Both the position numbers and the translations under genes were made by a program. From contig NZ_VDFY01000200.1 in the NCBI RefSeq assembly GCF_006228125.1, forward strand, positions 1 through 57,685: a stretch of DNA of 57,685 nt, in the 5' to 3' direction. The notes under the pieces were generated by a model. That model searched no databases and was not told the DNA's origin. It worked only from the letters and a program-made list of their open reading frames with translations. Below are positions 1 to 9,368 of the stretch, piece by piece. Position 1 is the first letter of the stretch, and every line of letters starts with the position of its first letter. This DNA is from Micromonospora orduensis (GTDB lineage: Bacteria > Actinomycetota > Actinomycetes > Mycobacteriales > Micromonosporaceae).

Positions 1-87
1 GCCCCGGTCTCCCGCCCGCCCGGTCACGTCGGGAGGCGCGGGAAGTCCGCGCCTCCCGACGTGACCGGGCGGGCGGGAGACCGGGGC
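1..87. repeat. Perfect 40-bp inverted repeat (hairpin, possible terminator)
   Basis: Bases 1-40 are the exact reverse complement of bases 48-87, with a 7-base loop (GGAAGTC). The left arm begins on the first base of the window, so the repeat may continue upstream. It lies just before mnmA and probably just after the preceding gene. A transcription terminator for that gene is the simplest reading, although no T run follows and 40 bp is unusually long for one. Confidence 0.8.
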
Positions 88-154
88 TGTTCGGGGTGGC
101 GGATAGGCTTGTGCAGGGCACGGAGAAGGCGCGCGGGGGGATGGGAGTGGGCTG

Positions 155-1228
155 GTGAGGGTTCTGGCGGCGATGTCGGGCGGGGTCGACTCGGCGGTGG
201 CGGCGGCGCGGGCGGTGGCGGCCGGGCACGACGTGACCGGTGTGCACCTGGCGCTGGCCCGCAACCCGCAGACCTACCGCACCGGGGCGCGCGGCTGCTG
301 CACCCTGGAGGACTCCCGCGACGCCCGTCGGGCCGCCGACGTGATCGGCATCCCGTTCTACGTGTGGGACATGGCCGACCGGTTCCACGAGGACGTGGTG
401 GACGACTTCGTGGCCGAGTACGCCGCCGGCCGTACGCCGAATCCCTGCCTGCGGTGCAACGAGAAGATCAAGTTCGCGGCGGTGCTGGACCGGGCGGTGG
501 CCCTGGGCTTCGACGCCGTGGTCACCGGCCACCACGCCCGGCTCGGCCCGGACGGGCTGCTGCGCCGCAGCGTCGACGTGGCGAAGGACCAGTCGTACGT
601 GCTGGCCGTGCTCACCCGCGAGCAGCTGGACCGGTCGATGTTCCCGCTCGGTGACTCGACGAAGGCCCAGGTCCGCGCGGAGGCCGCCGAGCGGGGCCTG
701 GCGGTGGCCGACAAGCCGGACTCGCACGACATCTGCTTCATCGCCGACGGCGACACCCGGGGCTTCCTGGCCGGCCGGCTCGGCGAGGCGCCCGGCGACG
801 TGGTGGACGCGAGCACCGGCGCGGTGGTGGGCAGCCACACCGGCGCGTACGCGTACACGGTGGGTCAGCGTCGTGGGCTGCACCTGGACCGGCCGGCGCC
901 GGACGGGCGGCCCCGCTACGTGCTGTCCATCACGCCGAAGACCAACACGGTGACCGTCGGCCCGGCCGAGGCGTTGGAGGTGTCCGAGGTCAGGGCCGTC
1001 CGTCCGGTCTGGACCGGCGGCGCGCGCCCGGACGCCCCGGTGGAGTGCGAGGTGCAGTTGCGGGCGCACGGCGACGTGGTGCCGGCCACCGTCGCCCTCG
1101 ACGGCGACCTCCTGCACGCCGAGCTGCGCCGTCCGGTACGCGGTGTCGCCGCCGGTCAGGCCATCGTGGCGTACCGGCCGGACCCGGCCGGCGACGTGGT
1201 CCTCGGCTCCGCCACCATCACCGGCTGA
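155..1228 (+). CDS. mnmA: tRNA-specific 2-thiouridylase MnmA
   Basis: MnmA adenylates and thiolates U34 of the Glu/Gln/Lys tRNAs using sulfur relayed from a cysteine desulfurase. The 357-residue length is normal for the family. The N-terminal PP-loop SGGVDSA lies at residues 8-14. The first catalytic cysteine is in the CNEKIKF motif (Cys101) and the second in SHDICFI (Cys194), so both active cysteines are present. The GTG start gives MRVLAAMSGGVDSA, the usual family N-terminus. A TAnnnT-type box (TAGGCT, 104-109) upstream could be its -10. The methionine synthase gene follows after about 50 bases in the same direction. Confidence 0.96.
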   Translation: MRVLAAMSGGVDSAVAAARAVAAGHDVTGVHLALARNPQTYRTGARGCCTLEDSRDARRAADVIGIPFYVWDMADRFHEDVVDDFVAEYAAGRTPNPCLRCNEKIKFAAVLDRAVALGFDAVVTGHHARLGPDGLLRRSVDVAKDQSYVLAVLTREQLDRSMFPLGDSTKAQVRAEAAERGLAVADKPDSHDICFIADGDTRGFLAGRLGEAPGDVVDASTGAVVGSHTGAYAYTVGQRRGLHLDRPAPDGRPRYVLSITPKTNTVTVGPAEALEVSEVRAVRPVWTGGARPDAPVECEVQLRAHGDVVPATVALDGDLLHAELRRPVRGVAAGQAIVAYRPDPAGDVVLGSATITG

Positions 1229-1277
1229 ACGTCCGGTCGCCGCACGGTCCGCGCCCGGACCGGGATAGCCTTCGGCC

Positions 1278-2282
1278 GTGACAGATCAGGCGTGGCCCTG
1301 GCCGGCCGGCGCGGCGACCGGAATTGGTTCGCTGCCCGGCACCGACATCGCCGAGGCGCAGCGAGTGGTCCTCGGTGAGCTCCCCGCGCTGCCCCATCTG
1401 CCCGAGCTGCCGGCGCGTGGTCCGGGGGCCGACCTGATCGGCCGTACGGCCGGGCTGCTGGTCGAGCTGCCCGTGGAGCTGTACGCCGGTCGGTGGCGGG
1501 TCGCCCCCCGCCCCGGGCGGGACCTGCGGCGGTCCCGCGACCTGATGGAACGCGACCTGGACCAGCTCGCCGAGCAGGCCGAGGAGTACGCCGGCCCGAT
1601 CAAGGTGCAGGCCGGTGGCCCGCTCACCCTGGCCGCCTCGCTGGAGCTGCCGATCGGCGGCCGGCTGCTGCGCGATCCGGGCGCGGTCCGGGACCTGACC
1701 GGCTCCCTGGCCGAGGGTCTGCGCGCACACGTGGCGGCGGTCGCCCGGCGCCTGCCCCGGGCCTCGGTGCTGCTCCAGCTGGACGAACCGTCACTGCCGA
1801 CCGTGCTGGCCGGGCGCGTGCCGACCGAGAGTGGACTGGGCGCGTACCGGGCGGTGGAGTCGGCGGACGCGGCGGCGCTGCTGCGGACGGTCGTCGAGGC
1901 GGTCGGTGTGCCGACGGTGGTGCACTGCTGCGCCCCGGAGGTGCCGTTGGAGCTGATCCGTTCCACCGGCGCCGTGGCGGTGGCCCTCGACCTCGACCTG
2001 GTCACCGACCTGGACCCGCTGGGCGAGGCGATCGACGCCGGCCTCGGGTTGCTGGCCGGGGCCGCGCCGACCCGGCCACCGTCGGCCGGTGGCGCGCCGA
2101 CATCCGCGCAGGTCGCCGACCGGGTACGTCAGCTCTGGGACCGCCTCGGCTTTGCTCGCCGGCAGCTCGCCGAGCAGGTTGTCGTCACGCCCGCCTGTGG
2201 GCTGGCCGGGGCCACCCCGCAGTACGCCCGGGCGGTGCTCGCGGCGTGCCGGGACGCCGGGCGGCGGTTCACCGAGGACTGA
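1278..2282 (+). CDS. Short MetE-like (cobalamin-independent type) methionine synthase family protein
   Basis: This 334-residue protein matches the C-terminal catalytic barrel of cobalamin-independent methionine synthase and lacks the N-terminal half of E. coli MetE. Zinc-ligand candidates are visible: His and Cys in VVHCCAPE (near residue 215) and a second Cys in TPACGLAG near the C-terminus. The N-terminal GIGSLPGTD motif is also typical. Such short proteins are common in actinobacteria beside mnmA and ligA. The true methyl donor and acceptor are not shown by sequence. The GTG start sits six bases after a TAGCCT box (1266-1271), which suggests a leaderless transcript. Confidence 0.85.
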   Translation: MTDQAWPWPAGAATGIGSLPGTDIAEAQRVVLGELPALPHLPELPARGPGADLIGRTAGLLVELPVELYAGRWRVAPRPGRDLRRSRDLMERDLDQLAEQAEEYAGPIKVQAGGPLTLAASLELPIGGRLLRDPGAVRDLTGSLAEGLRAHVAAVARRLPRASVLLQLDEPSLPTVLAGRVPTESGLGAYRAVESADAAALLRTVVEAVGVPTVVHCCAPEVPLELIRSTGAVAVALDLDLVTDLDPLGEAIDAGLGLLAGAAPTRPPSAGGAPTSAQVADRVRQLWDRLGFARRQLAEQVVVTPACGLAGATPQYARAVLAACRDAGRRFTED

Positions 2283-2320
2283 ACGTTTTCCTGTCGTACC
2301 CGGTGGGCAGGATGACGGTC

Positions 2321-2686
2321 ATGGTTGGACAGCTGCGTTCAGTGGTGATCGACTGCCCCGATCCGCGGGCGTTGGCGTCGTTCTACGCCGAGCTGCTCGG
2401 TATCCCTCTGGCCGAGGGTGACTCCGACGACGAGTGGGTGGTGCTGGGCGGCCCGCCCGGGCACCAGCCCCGGCTGGCGTTCCAGCGGGCGCTCAACCTG
2501 CGCCCGCCGGCCTGGCCCGATCCGGAGCGGCCCCAGCAGTTCCACATCGACGTGACGGTGGACGACATCGAGGCCGCCGAGAAGGCGGCGCTCGCCCTGG
2601 GCGCCCGGCGGCTGCCCGGTGAGGGTGAGGGCTGGCGGGTCTACGCGGATCCGGTCGGCCATCCGTTCTGTCTCTGCTGGGACTGA
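2321..2686 (+). CDS. VOC/glyoxalase-like domain protein
   Basis: A 121-residue protein with the vicinal-oxygen-chelate fold signature. The start SVVIDCPDPRALASFYAELLG and the later FHIDVTVDDIEAAEKAALALGA are the paired beta-alpha-beta modules of the glyoxalase/bleomycin-resistance superfamily (Glyoxalase_6-like), and the end WRVYADPVGHPFCLCW is also typical. The substrate cannot be predicted. ATG 2321 has AGGAT about seven bases upstream; ATG 2312 is in frame three codons earlier and is an alternative. It lies 38 bases after the methionine synthase. Confidence 0.82.
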   Translation: MVGQLRSVVIDCPDPRALASFYAELLGIPLAEGDSDDEWVVLGGPPGHQPRLAFQRALNLRPPAWPDPERPQQFHIDVTVDDIEAAEKAALALGARRLPGEGEGWRVYADPVGHPFCLCWD

Positions 2687-2716
2687 CCCTGGCGGGGGTT
2701 GCGGCGGCCGGGCATC

Positions 2717-3726
2717 ATGACCGCCGTGATCTCCCCCTCCGCCATGCGCGCCTCCGGCTCGCTCCTCGGTCTCGCCTACGGTGACGCGCTGGGCAAGCCG
2801 ACCGAGTTCCTGTCCGTCGCCGAGATCGAGCGCCGCTACGGCCCGACCGGCCCCGGGCGTTGTCGGGCGAGCCGGCCCTGGTCACCGACGACACCCAGAT
2901 GGCGTTGGCGGTGGGGTGGGCGCTGCACGAGGCGCCGTCGCTCACCCCCGAGGCGGTGGAGCCGTTGTTGCGGCGACGCTTCGTGGCCTGGTCGGTCAGC
3001 CCGGACAACAACCGCGCCCCCGGGATGACCTGCCTGCGTGCCTGCGCCGAGCTGGGCCGCGGGCTGACCTGGCAGGCGGCGACCGTGCTCGGGTCGAAGG
3101 GGTGCGGGGCCAACATGCGGGTCACGCCGGTCGGGCTGCTCGACGTCGACGCGGACACGCTCGCCGGTCTGGCCCAGTTGCAGGCCGGGCTGACCCACGG
3201 GCACCCGACCGGGCTGGCCGCCAGTGAGCTCACCGCGTACGCGGTTCTCGCCCTGCGCGGCGGCGTCGCCCTGCCGGAGCTTCCCGCGCTCCTCGTCGAG
3301 CGGGCGCGATCCCAGCGTGGGGTGTATCAGGGGCGTTGGCTGGGCGACCTGTGGCAGCGCGCGGGCGCCAGCTCCCCGGAGGCGTTCAGCGTCGAGGGCT
3401 GGGACGAGTGCCTGGCGGTGCTGGGCCGGCTGACGGCCGCCCTGGAGCAGCCGGACGACGGGGGCGACCCGTGCCGGGCCACCGGGGAGGGCTGGGTCGC
3501 CGAGGAGGCGCTGGCCACCGCGCTGCTCTGCGCCGTACGACACGCCGACGACCCGGTATCGGCGCTGGCCCGGGGCGCGACCACCGCCGGCGATTCCGAC
3601 TCGATCGCCGCGCTGGCCGGCGCGTTCGTGGGCGCCGCGGCCGGGATGGCCGCCTGGCCGGCCGGGTGGGCCGACCGCATCGAGTACGCCGAACAGCTCG
3701 CCACCCTCGGAGCCGCCTGGGACTGA
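2717..3726 (+). pseudogene. ADP-ribosylglycohydrolase family protein, apparent one-base frameshift
   Basis: This family removes ADP-ribose from modified targets using a dinuclear metal centre. The N-terminus (GSLLGLAYGDALGKPTEF, from ATG 2717) is in one frame. The remainder, with VTDDTQMA and AGDSDSIAALAGAFVG metal-binding motifs, is in the frame one base earlier. The frames meet at 2851-2857 (CCCCGGG). Adding one C there restores a seamless ...GPTGPRALSGEPALVTDDTQ... product of about 336 residues. As written, translation from ATG stops soon after the junction (about 3028). A TTG at 2860 could only give a protein missing the first metal motif. The likeliest causes are a base-call error or a recent deletion. 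Confidence 0.8.
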
Positions 3727-3736
3727 CCCGGGACGG

Positions 3737-4255
3737 TCAGCTGGTGGGCAGGTGGCGCAGAGCGCGTACCTGCCGCCACAGGTCGGCGTCGCAGCGCCCG
3801 GCGCGGTCGGCGAAGTCGGCCGAACTGATCCGGATCGGCTCGGTCAGGCTCAGGTAGCTGTCGTGCTCGGCGCCGGGGTCCCAGTCCCGGGTGGGGATCC
3901 GCACGTGGTCGTCCCGGTCGCTCTTGTCCTGGCTGGTGATCTTCAGGACGTCGGCGCCCCGCGAGTCGGCGCGCAGCACCAGACAGGGCCGCACCTTCGA
4001 TCCGCTGCCGTCGGCGTACGGCACGTCGGCCCACCAGATCTCGCCCGGCGCCGGAGTGCCGGCCGCCCGTTCGGTGGCACGGGAGCGTGGCCGGGCGGAC
4101 GGCCGATCGGCGCCGCGCGGCCTCGGCGCCGTGGGACGGCGGGTGCCGTCCCGCCCCGGACGCCGGTCGGCCACCCGGTGCCGCCAACTGTTCCACGCCC
4201 AGCCGGCGGCCACCGCCAACAGGAGCGCCACCGACCAGAGCAGGGCCTCGGGCAT
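3737..4255 (-). CDS. Membrane-anchored PemK/MazF-like protein
   Basis: A 172-residue protein. Residues about 3-20 form one hydrophobic helix (ALLWSVALLLAVAAGWAW), followed by a basic, Pro/Arg-rich linker. The C-terminal domain, from GEIWWADVPYADGSGSKVRPCLVL, resembles MazF/PemK endoribonucleases: the GEIWW start, the KVRP arginine and the KITSQ segment match toxin active-site positions. No antitoxin gene is adjacent, and the membrane anchor is unlike free toxins, so RNase activity is uncertain. ATG 4255 has GGAGG upstream; an in-frame start at 4291 is the alternative. It converges on the ADP-ribosylglycohydrolase gene and diverges from ligA. Confidence 0.75.
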   Translation of the reverse strand: MPEALLWSVALLLAVAAGWAWNSWRHRVADRRPGRDGTRRPTAPRPRGADRPSARPRSRATERAAGTPAPGEIWWADVPYADGSGSKVRPCLVLRADSRGADVLKITSQDKSDRDDHVRIPTRDWDPGAEHDSYLSLTEPIRISSADFADRAGRCDADLWRQVRALRHLPTS

Positions 4256-4436
4256 CCGTACCTCCGCCTCCCGGCGACCCGCTGGTCGCACCGTGCGGCG
4301 ATCCTCGCACGCCGCCGTCCGAGCCGCCCGCCAACCGCACCGCGGAGCAGGACGCCGTCGCGGGCGCGGGCGGGGGGCGGATTGTCACCCCGGCCCGATA
4401 CCGTGCGGGAGTAGCGTGATCAGGGAGGTCGCAGGC

Positions 4437-6590
4437 GTGTCCGAAGGTGGCGGGGTGTCCGAGGAGCAGATCGGTCAGCAGGTCAGCCCGGCTCAGGAGG
4501 CGGCGGCCGGCGCGGAGCCGCCGCCGCAGGCGCGCGAACGGCACGCCACCCTCAGCCGTGAGTTGACCGAACATCAGTACCGCTACTACGTGCTGGACGC
4601 GCCGACCATCGACGACGCCGAGTTCGACAGGCGGTTGCGCGAGCTGGAGGCGTTGGAGGAGGAGTTCCCGGCGCTGCGTACGCCCGACTCCCCGACCCAG
4701 CGGGTGGGCGGCACGTTCTCCACCGACTTCACCCCGGTCACCCACGCCGAGCGGATGCTCTCACTGGACAACGCCTTCGCCGACGAGGAGTTGGCGGCGT
4801 GGTCCGAGCGGGTCGAGCGGGACGCCGGCGGCCCGGTTCCGTACCTGTGCGAGCTGAAGGTCGACGGGCTGGCGATCAACCTCACCTACGAGGGCGGCCG
4901 GCTGGTCCGCGCGGCCACCCGGGGTGACGGGCGCACCGGCGAGGACGTCACCGCAAACGTGCGCAGCATCCGGGACGTGCCCGGCCAGCTCACCCCCAGC
5001 GCCGAATACCCCGACATGCCCGAGTTGCTGGAGGTCCGGGGCGAGATCTACTTCCCGGTCGCCGGGTTCGCCGACCTCAACGCACGGCTGGTCGAGCAGG
5101 GCCGGGCGCCCTTCGCCAACCCGCGCAACGCCGCCGCGGGCAGCCTGCGGCAGAAGGACCCACGGGTCACCGCCTCCCGACCGCTGCGCCTGGTGGTGCA
5201 CGGCATCGGCGCCCGTCGGGGGTTCCAGCCCACTGCGCAGTCCGAGTCGTACGCAGCGCTCAAGGCGTGGGGGCTGCCGACCAGCGACCGCTGGCGGGTG
5301 GTGCCGGATCTGGCCGGTGTGGCGGAGTACATCGCCTACTACGCCGAGCACCGGCACGTCGTCGAGCACGAGATCGACGGCGTGGTGGTCAAGGTCGACC
5401 CGGTCTCGATCCAGGGCCGGCTCGGGTCGACCAGCCGCGCGCCGCGGTGGGCCATCGCCTTCAAGTACCCGCCGGAGGAGGTGACCACCAAGCTGCTGGA
5501 CATCGACGTCAACGTGGGGCGTACCGGCCGGGTCACCCCGTTCGCCGTCCTGGAACCGGTACGCGTGGCCGGTTCCACAGTCGCGCTCGCCACCCTGCAC
5601 AACGCCCGCGAGGTGGAGCGCAAGGGTGTGCTGATCGGCGACACGGTGGTGCTGCGTAAGGCCGGCGACGTGATCCCCGAGGTGCTCGGCCCGGTGGTCG
5701 ACCTGCGGCCGGCCGACGCCCGGCCGTTCGTCATGCCGACCAACTGCCCGGCCTGCGGCACGCCTCTCGCGCCGTCCAAGGAGGGCGACGTCGACATCCG
5801 GTGCCCCAACACCCGCAGCTGCCCCGCCCAGCTGCGCGAGCGGGTGTTCCACCTCGCCGGCCGGGGCGCCTTCGACATCGAGGTGCTCGGCTACAAGGGC
5901 GCGGCGGCCCTGCTCGACGCGGAGATCATCACCGACGAGGGTGACCTCTTCCAGCTCGACGCCGAGCAGTTGGCCCGGTCCCCGTTCTTCGTCAACAAGG
6001 ACGGCAGCCTGGGCAGCAACGCGGTGAAGTTGCTTGACAATCTCGCGGTGGCCCGGGAGCGGGACCTGTGGCGGGTGCTTGTGGCGCTCTCCATCCGGCA
6101 CGTCGGCCCGACGGCGGCACAGGCGCTCGCCCGGCACTTCCGGTCGATGGAGGCCATCGACGCGGCAAGCGAGGAGGAGCTGTCCTCGGTCGACGGGGTC
6201 GGCCCGACCATCGCGGCGAGCATCCGGGAGTGGTTCGCGGTGGACTGGCACCGCGAGGTGGTCCGCAAGTGGGCCGAGTCGGGCGTACGGATGGCCGAGG
6301 AGGCGGTGGACGAGGGGCCGCGCCCGTTGGAGGGGCTGACCGTGGTGGTGACCGGCACCCTCGCCGGTTTCTCCCGTGATCAGGCCGCCGAGGCGGTGCA
6401 GAGCCGGGGCGGCAAGATCAGCGGGTCGGTCTCCAAGAAGACGAGCTTCGTGGTGGTGGGGGACAACCCCGGGTCCAAGGCCGACAAGGCGGCCAGTCTC
6501 AAGGTGCCGGTGCTCGACGAGGACGGGTTCCGGCTGTTGCTGGACGCCGGTCCGGACGCGGCCCGGGAGGTCGCCCGCGTCGAGGGCTGA
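4437..6590 (+). CDS. ligA: NAD-dependent DNA ligase LigA
   Basis: LigA seals nicks in replication and repair with NAD+ as cofactor. The 717-residue protein has all expected domains in order: Ia (HQYRYYVLDAPTIDDAEFD), the adenylation domain with the nucleotidyl Lys in CELKVDG (Lys141), the OB fold, a four-cysteine zinc finger (CPACGTP...CPNTRSCPAQ), helix-hairpin-helix repeats and a C-terminal BRCT domain (LTVVVTGTLAGFSRDQAAE). GTG 4437 is preceded by GGGAGG at good spacing; GTG 4416 and GTG 4455 are also in frame. The first 30 or so residues are a low-complexity extension. Confidence 0.96.
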   Translation: MSEGGGVSEEQIGQQVSPAQEAAAGAEPPPQARERHATLSRELTEHQYRYYVLDAPTIDDAEFDRRLRELEALEEEFPALRTPDSPTQRVGGTFSTDFTPVTHAERMLSLDNAFADEELAAWSERVERDAGGPVPYLCELKVDGLAINLTYEGGRLVRAATRGDGRTGEDVTANVRSIRDVPGQLTPSAEYPDMPELLEVRGEIYFPVAGFADLNARLVEQGRAPFANPRNAAAGSLRQKDPRVTASRPLRLVVHGIGARRGFQPTAQSESYAALKAWGLPTSDRWRVVPDLAGVAEYIAYYAEHRHVVEHEIDGVVVKVDPVSIQGRLGSTSRAPRWAIAFKYPPEEVTTKLLDIDVNVGRTGRVTPFAVLEPVRVAGSTVALATLHNAREVERKGVLIGDTVVLRKAGDVIPEVLGPVVDLRPADARPFVMPTNCPACGTPLAPSKEGDVDIRCPNTRSCPAQLRERVFHLAGRGAFDIEVLGYKGAAALLDAEIITDEGDLFQLDAEQLARSPFFVNKDGSLGSNAVKLLDNLAVARERDLWRVLVALSIRHVGPTAAQALARHFRSMEAIDAASEEELSSVDGVGPTIAASIREWFAVDWHREVVRKWAESGVRMAEEAVDEGPRPLEGLTVVVTGTLAGFSRDQAAEAVQSRGGKISGSVSKKTSFVVVGDNPGSKADKAASLKVPVLDEDGFRLLLDAGPDAAREVARVEG

Positions 6591-6743
6591 GCTCGTGGCG
6601 GGTCCGATGCGGCCACTGGCGCGTATACCAACTTAATTACGACTACGACCGATTCGTGACTGTCATACCGGGAAAGCTGGGGGCGAGGGCGTTTCATTGG
6701 GTCACGACGTGCGCACCGGCACGTCGACAGTCGGTCGGGAGGT

Positions 6744-9368
6744 GTGGTGGAGGTCGCCGACCCGCGCAACTCGCTCCCGCCTGGTCGGGTGGCGCCGTTC
6801 GCCACGTTCGTCGGTGGCATCCTGGCGGTGGCCGCGCTGACCGCCGCGGGTCCACTCGCGACGCTTCCGGGCGAGCTGCCCCGGCTGCCGGTGGCGTTCT
6901 GGACGATGGCCGCCCTCGCCGTGGTGTGCGACGCCCGCCCGTTCGTCCCTCCCGGGCGCCGGCAGACGTCGGCGGTCTTCCCGTCCACCTGTTTCACCTT
7001 CGCGATCCTGCTCGGCTGGGGGCTCGGCCCGGCGGTGGCGGTGCAGGCGGTCGGGGTGGTCGTGTCCGGGTGGCGGATGCGGCACGCCTCGTGGCGGACC
7101 GCCTTCAACGTCGGCCAGTACGCCTGCGCCCTCGCCGCCGCGTACGGCGTCCTCGCGCTCGGGCCGGGCATGGTCTTCTCCGGCGGTCGGCTGCACTGGA
7201 CCGACGTCGCCGCCGTCGGTGGCGCCACGGTGGCCTGGTTCGTTGTCAACTACGGGCTGGTGAGCTGGGCGGTACGACTGCGGTTCGGTGACCGGTGGTG
7301 GCCCACCCTGCGGCAGGGCCTCGGCTTCGAGCTGCTGTCCACGGGCTCGTTGCTGCTGCTCGCGCCGGTGCTGGTCGCTGCCGCGCGGGTCAGCGCGGCG
7401 CTGATTCCGCTGGTGCTGGTGCCGCTCTTCGCCGTGTACCGGATGGCCCGGCTGACCGTAGAGCAGCAGCACCTGGCGGCCGCTGACCCGCTCACCGGGC
7501 TGCCCAACCGCAAGGCCCTGCTGACCGAGGTGGCGGAGCAGGTGCACCTGCACGCCGAGCGGACCGCCCGTGGTGAGCCCGACGGTCACCTGGCGCTGCT
7601 GTTGATCGACCTGGACCGCTTCAAGAACGTCAACGACGCGCTCGGGCACGCGGTGGGTGACCGGCTGCTGGTCGAGGTCAGCGCCCGACTCACCGACGTT
7701 CAGCCGCGACCGCAGATGGTCGCCCGCCTCGGCGGGGACGAGTTCGCCGTCGTGATGACCGGTCTGACCGATGTCGGCCAGGCGCGTGAGCTGGCCGACC
7801 GGGTGGTGGAGGCGCTGGCCGAGCCGGTGCCGCTGGACGGGCTGCCACTGGATGTGGGCGGGTCGATCGGGATCGCCCTGTTCCCCGAGCACGGTGAGGA
7901 CTTCGCCACCCTGATGCGCCACGCCGACGTGGCGATGTACGACGCGAAGCACCGCAACGACACGGTCGCCGTGTACGCCCCGGAGTCCGACCACAACTCC
8001 GCCGAGCGGCTCGGTCTCCTGGCCGACCTTCGCCGGGTGCTGGAGGCCGGTCCGTCGTCGACAGACGACCTGTTCGACGCCCGGTCGGCCGGAGACGACC
8101 AGCCGGCGGAGCCGACGCGATCCGAGGCGGGCGCGGCCGTGCCGGTCGAGGCGTCCGACGTACCCCTGGACTCGGCGGCGGAGGTGCGCGGCGGGGACGG
8201 CGCGGCCCTGCCCACCGGTGCGCCGGCCGGGGCCGTGGAGCCGGGGGACCCGGCGCCGGCGGTCGCCACGGCGCCGAGGCTCGGCGGCCGCTGGTGGGGT
8301 CGCCGCCGGCGGTCCGACGCGGACCTCGTGCACGCCGACGAGTTGATCAACCGGATCGCCACCGGCGCCGACCCGATCCGGGGGCGCAACGCCCGCGCCA
8401 CCGTCCCCGGCAGCCGCTCCGGGTCGGTCCGGGACCGGCACTCCGGGGGCGGTCGGCGGCCGCGGAACGGGAGCGCGGTACCCGCGCCGGACCGCGGCGG
8501 CCCGGTGCCGCGGGGTGACGGCGGCCCGGGGACGCAGCCGTCCGAGCCGTCCAGGTGGGCGCACCCGACCGGCGAGGCGGCCGACGACGCCGGTGAGATC
8601 ACCATGTACTACCAGCCGCAGATCGCCATCGCGACGGGCGAGGTGGTGGGCGTCGAGGCGTTGCTGCGGTGGCGACACCCGCGCCGGGGCATGGTGGACC
8701 CGGAGGAGCTGATCCGGGTCGCCGAGCAGAGCGCGGTGATGCGGCTGCTCACCCGCCGGGTCGTCGACGACGTGGTGGAGCAGCTCGCCAAGTGGTCGGC
8801 GGCCGGCATCGGGCTGCGCGCGGCGCTGAACGTGAGCGTCCGTGACCTGCACACCGGGGAGATCGCCGACCAGATCGCCGACCGGCTGGCCCGCTACGGG
8901 GTGCCGGCCGAGCGACTGCAACTGGAGATCACCGAGGGTGCCCTGATGGCCGATCCGCGTCGGGTGCTGGCCACCATCTCCCGGCTGCACCGGATCGGCG
9001 TGGCCATCGCGCTTGACGACTTCGGCACCGGCTACTCGTCGTTGCAGCACCTGCGCCGGTTGCCGCTGTCCGAGGTGAAGGTGGACCGCTCGTTCGTGCT
9101 CGGCATGGCCGACGACGCCGACGACGCGGCGATAGTCCGGTCGATGATCGAGCTGGCGGGCGCGCTCGGGTTGCGGGTGGTGGCCGAGGGCGTGGAGGAC
9201 GAGCGGACCTGGCGGATGCTGCACGCCGCCGGCTGTGACGCGGCCCAGGGGTGGTTCTACGCCCGGCCGATGCCCGCCGAGGAGCTGGTCACCTGGCTGG
9301 CCCGGTACCGGCCGGTCCGCCCCAGCGGCGGCCCGGAGCCGGACGCCGGTCGTCGACTGACCCGCTGA
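6744..9368 (+). CDS. Membrane GGDEF-EAL c-di-GMP turnover protein
   Basis: An 874-residue bifunctional cyclic-di-GMP enzyme candidate. Residues about 10-235 are hydrophobic with several membrane helices. The diguanylate cyclase domain has an intact ARLGGDEFAVV active site near residue 330, but the usual RxxD inhibitory site reads RPQM, so product inhibition there is probably absent. A long Pro/Ala/Gly-rich linker (about 430-615) leads to the EAL domain with EALLRW (about 637), LNVSVRDL, EITEGAL, DDFGTGYSSL, KVDRSF and AEGVED all present, so phosphodiesterase activity is expected. GTG 6744 or 6747 is the start, right after GGGAGG. The upstream 150 bases hold an AT-rich patch (6628-6665) that could carry the promoter. 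Confidence 0.92.
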   Translation: MVEVADPRNSLPPGRVAPFATFVGGILAVAALTAAGPLATLPGELPRLPVAFWTMAALAVVCDARPFVPPGRRQTSAVFPSTCFTFAILLGWGLGPAVAVQAVGVVVSGWRMRHASWRTAFNVGQYACALAAAYGVLALGPGMVFSGGRLHWTDVAAVGGATVAWFVVNYGLVSWAVRLRFGDRWWPTLRQGLGFELLSTGSLLLLAPVLVAAARVSAALIPLVLVPLFAVYRMARLTVEQQHLAAADPLTGLPNRKALLTEVAEQVHLHAERTARGEPDGHLALLLIDLDRFKNVNDALGHAVGDRLLVEVSARLTDVQPRPQMVARLGGDEFAVVMTGLTDVGQARELADRVVEALAEPVPLDGLPLDVGGSIGIALFPEHGEDFATLMRHADVAMYDAKHRNDTVAVYAPESDHNSAERLGLLADLRRVLEAGPSSTDDLFDARSAGDDQPAEPTRSEAGAAVPVEASDVPLDSAAEVRGGDGAALPTGAPAGAVEPGDPAPAVATAPRLGGRWWGRRRRSDADLVHADELINRIATGADPIRGRNARATVPGSRSGSVRDRHSGGGRRPRNGSAVPAPDRGGPVPRGDGGPGTQPSEPSRWAHPTGEAADDAGEITMYYQPQIAIATGEVVGVEALLRWRHPRRGMVDPEELIRVAEQSAVMRLLTRRVVDDVVEQLAKWSAAGIGLRAALNVSVRDLHTGEIADQIADRLARYGVPAERLQLEITEGALMADPRRVLATISRLHRIGVAIALDDFGTGYSSLQHLRRLPLSEVKVDRSFVLGMADDADDAAIVRSMIELAGALGLRVVAEGVEDERTWRMLHAAGCDAAQGWFYARPMPAEELVTWLARYRPVRPSGGPEPDAGRRLTR

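Noticed and set aside
2851..2857. Programmed -1 frameshift site in the ADP-ribosylglycohydrolase gene
   Set aside because: The C CCC GGG run allows re-pairing of the P-site codon but mismatches the A-site codon, and no downstream stimulatory structure stands out; a missing base is simpler.
3891..4436. Extension of the ligA frame upstream over the MazF-like gene
   Set aside because: LigA homology begins after 4437 and the upstream part is antisense to a real gene; a good ribosome site precedes GTG 4437.
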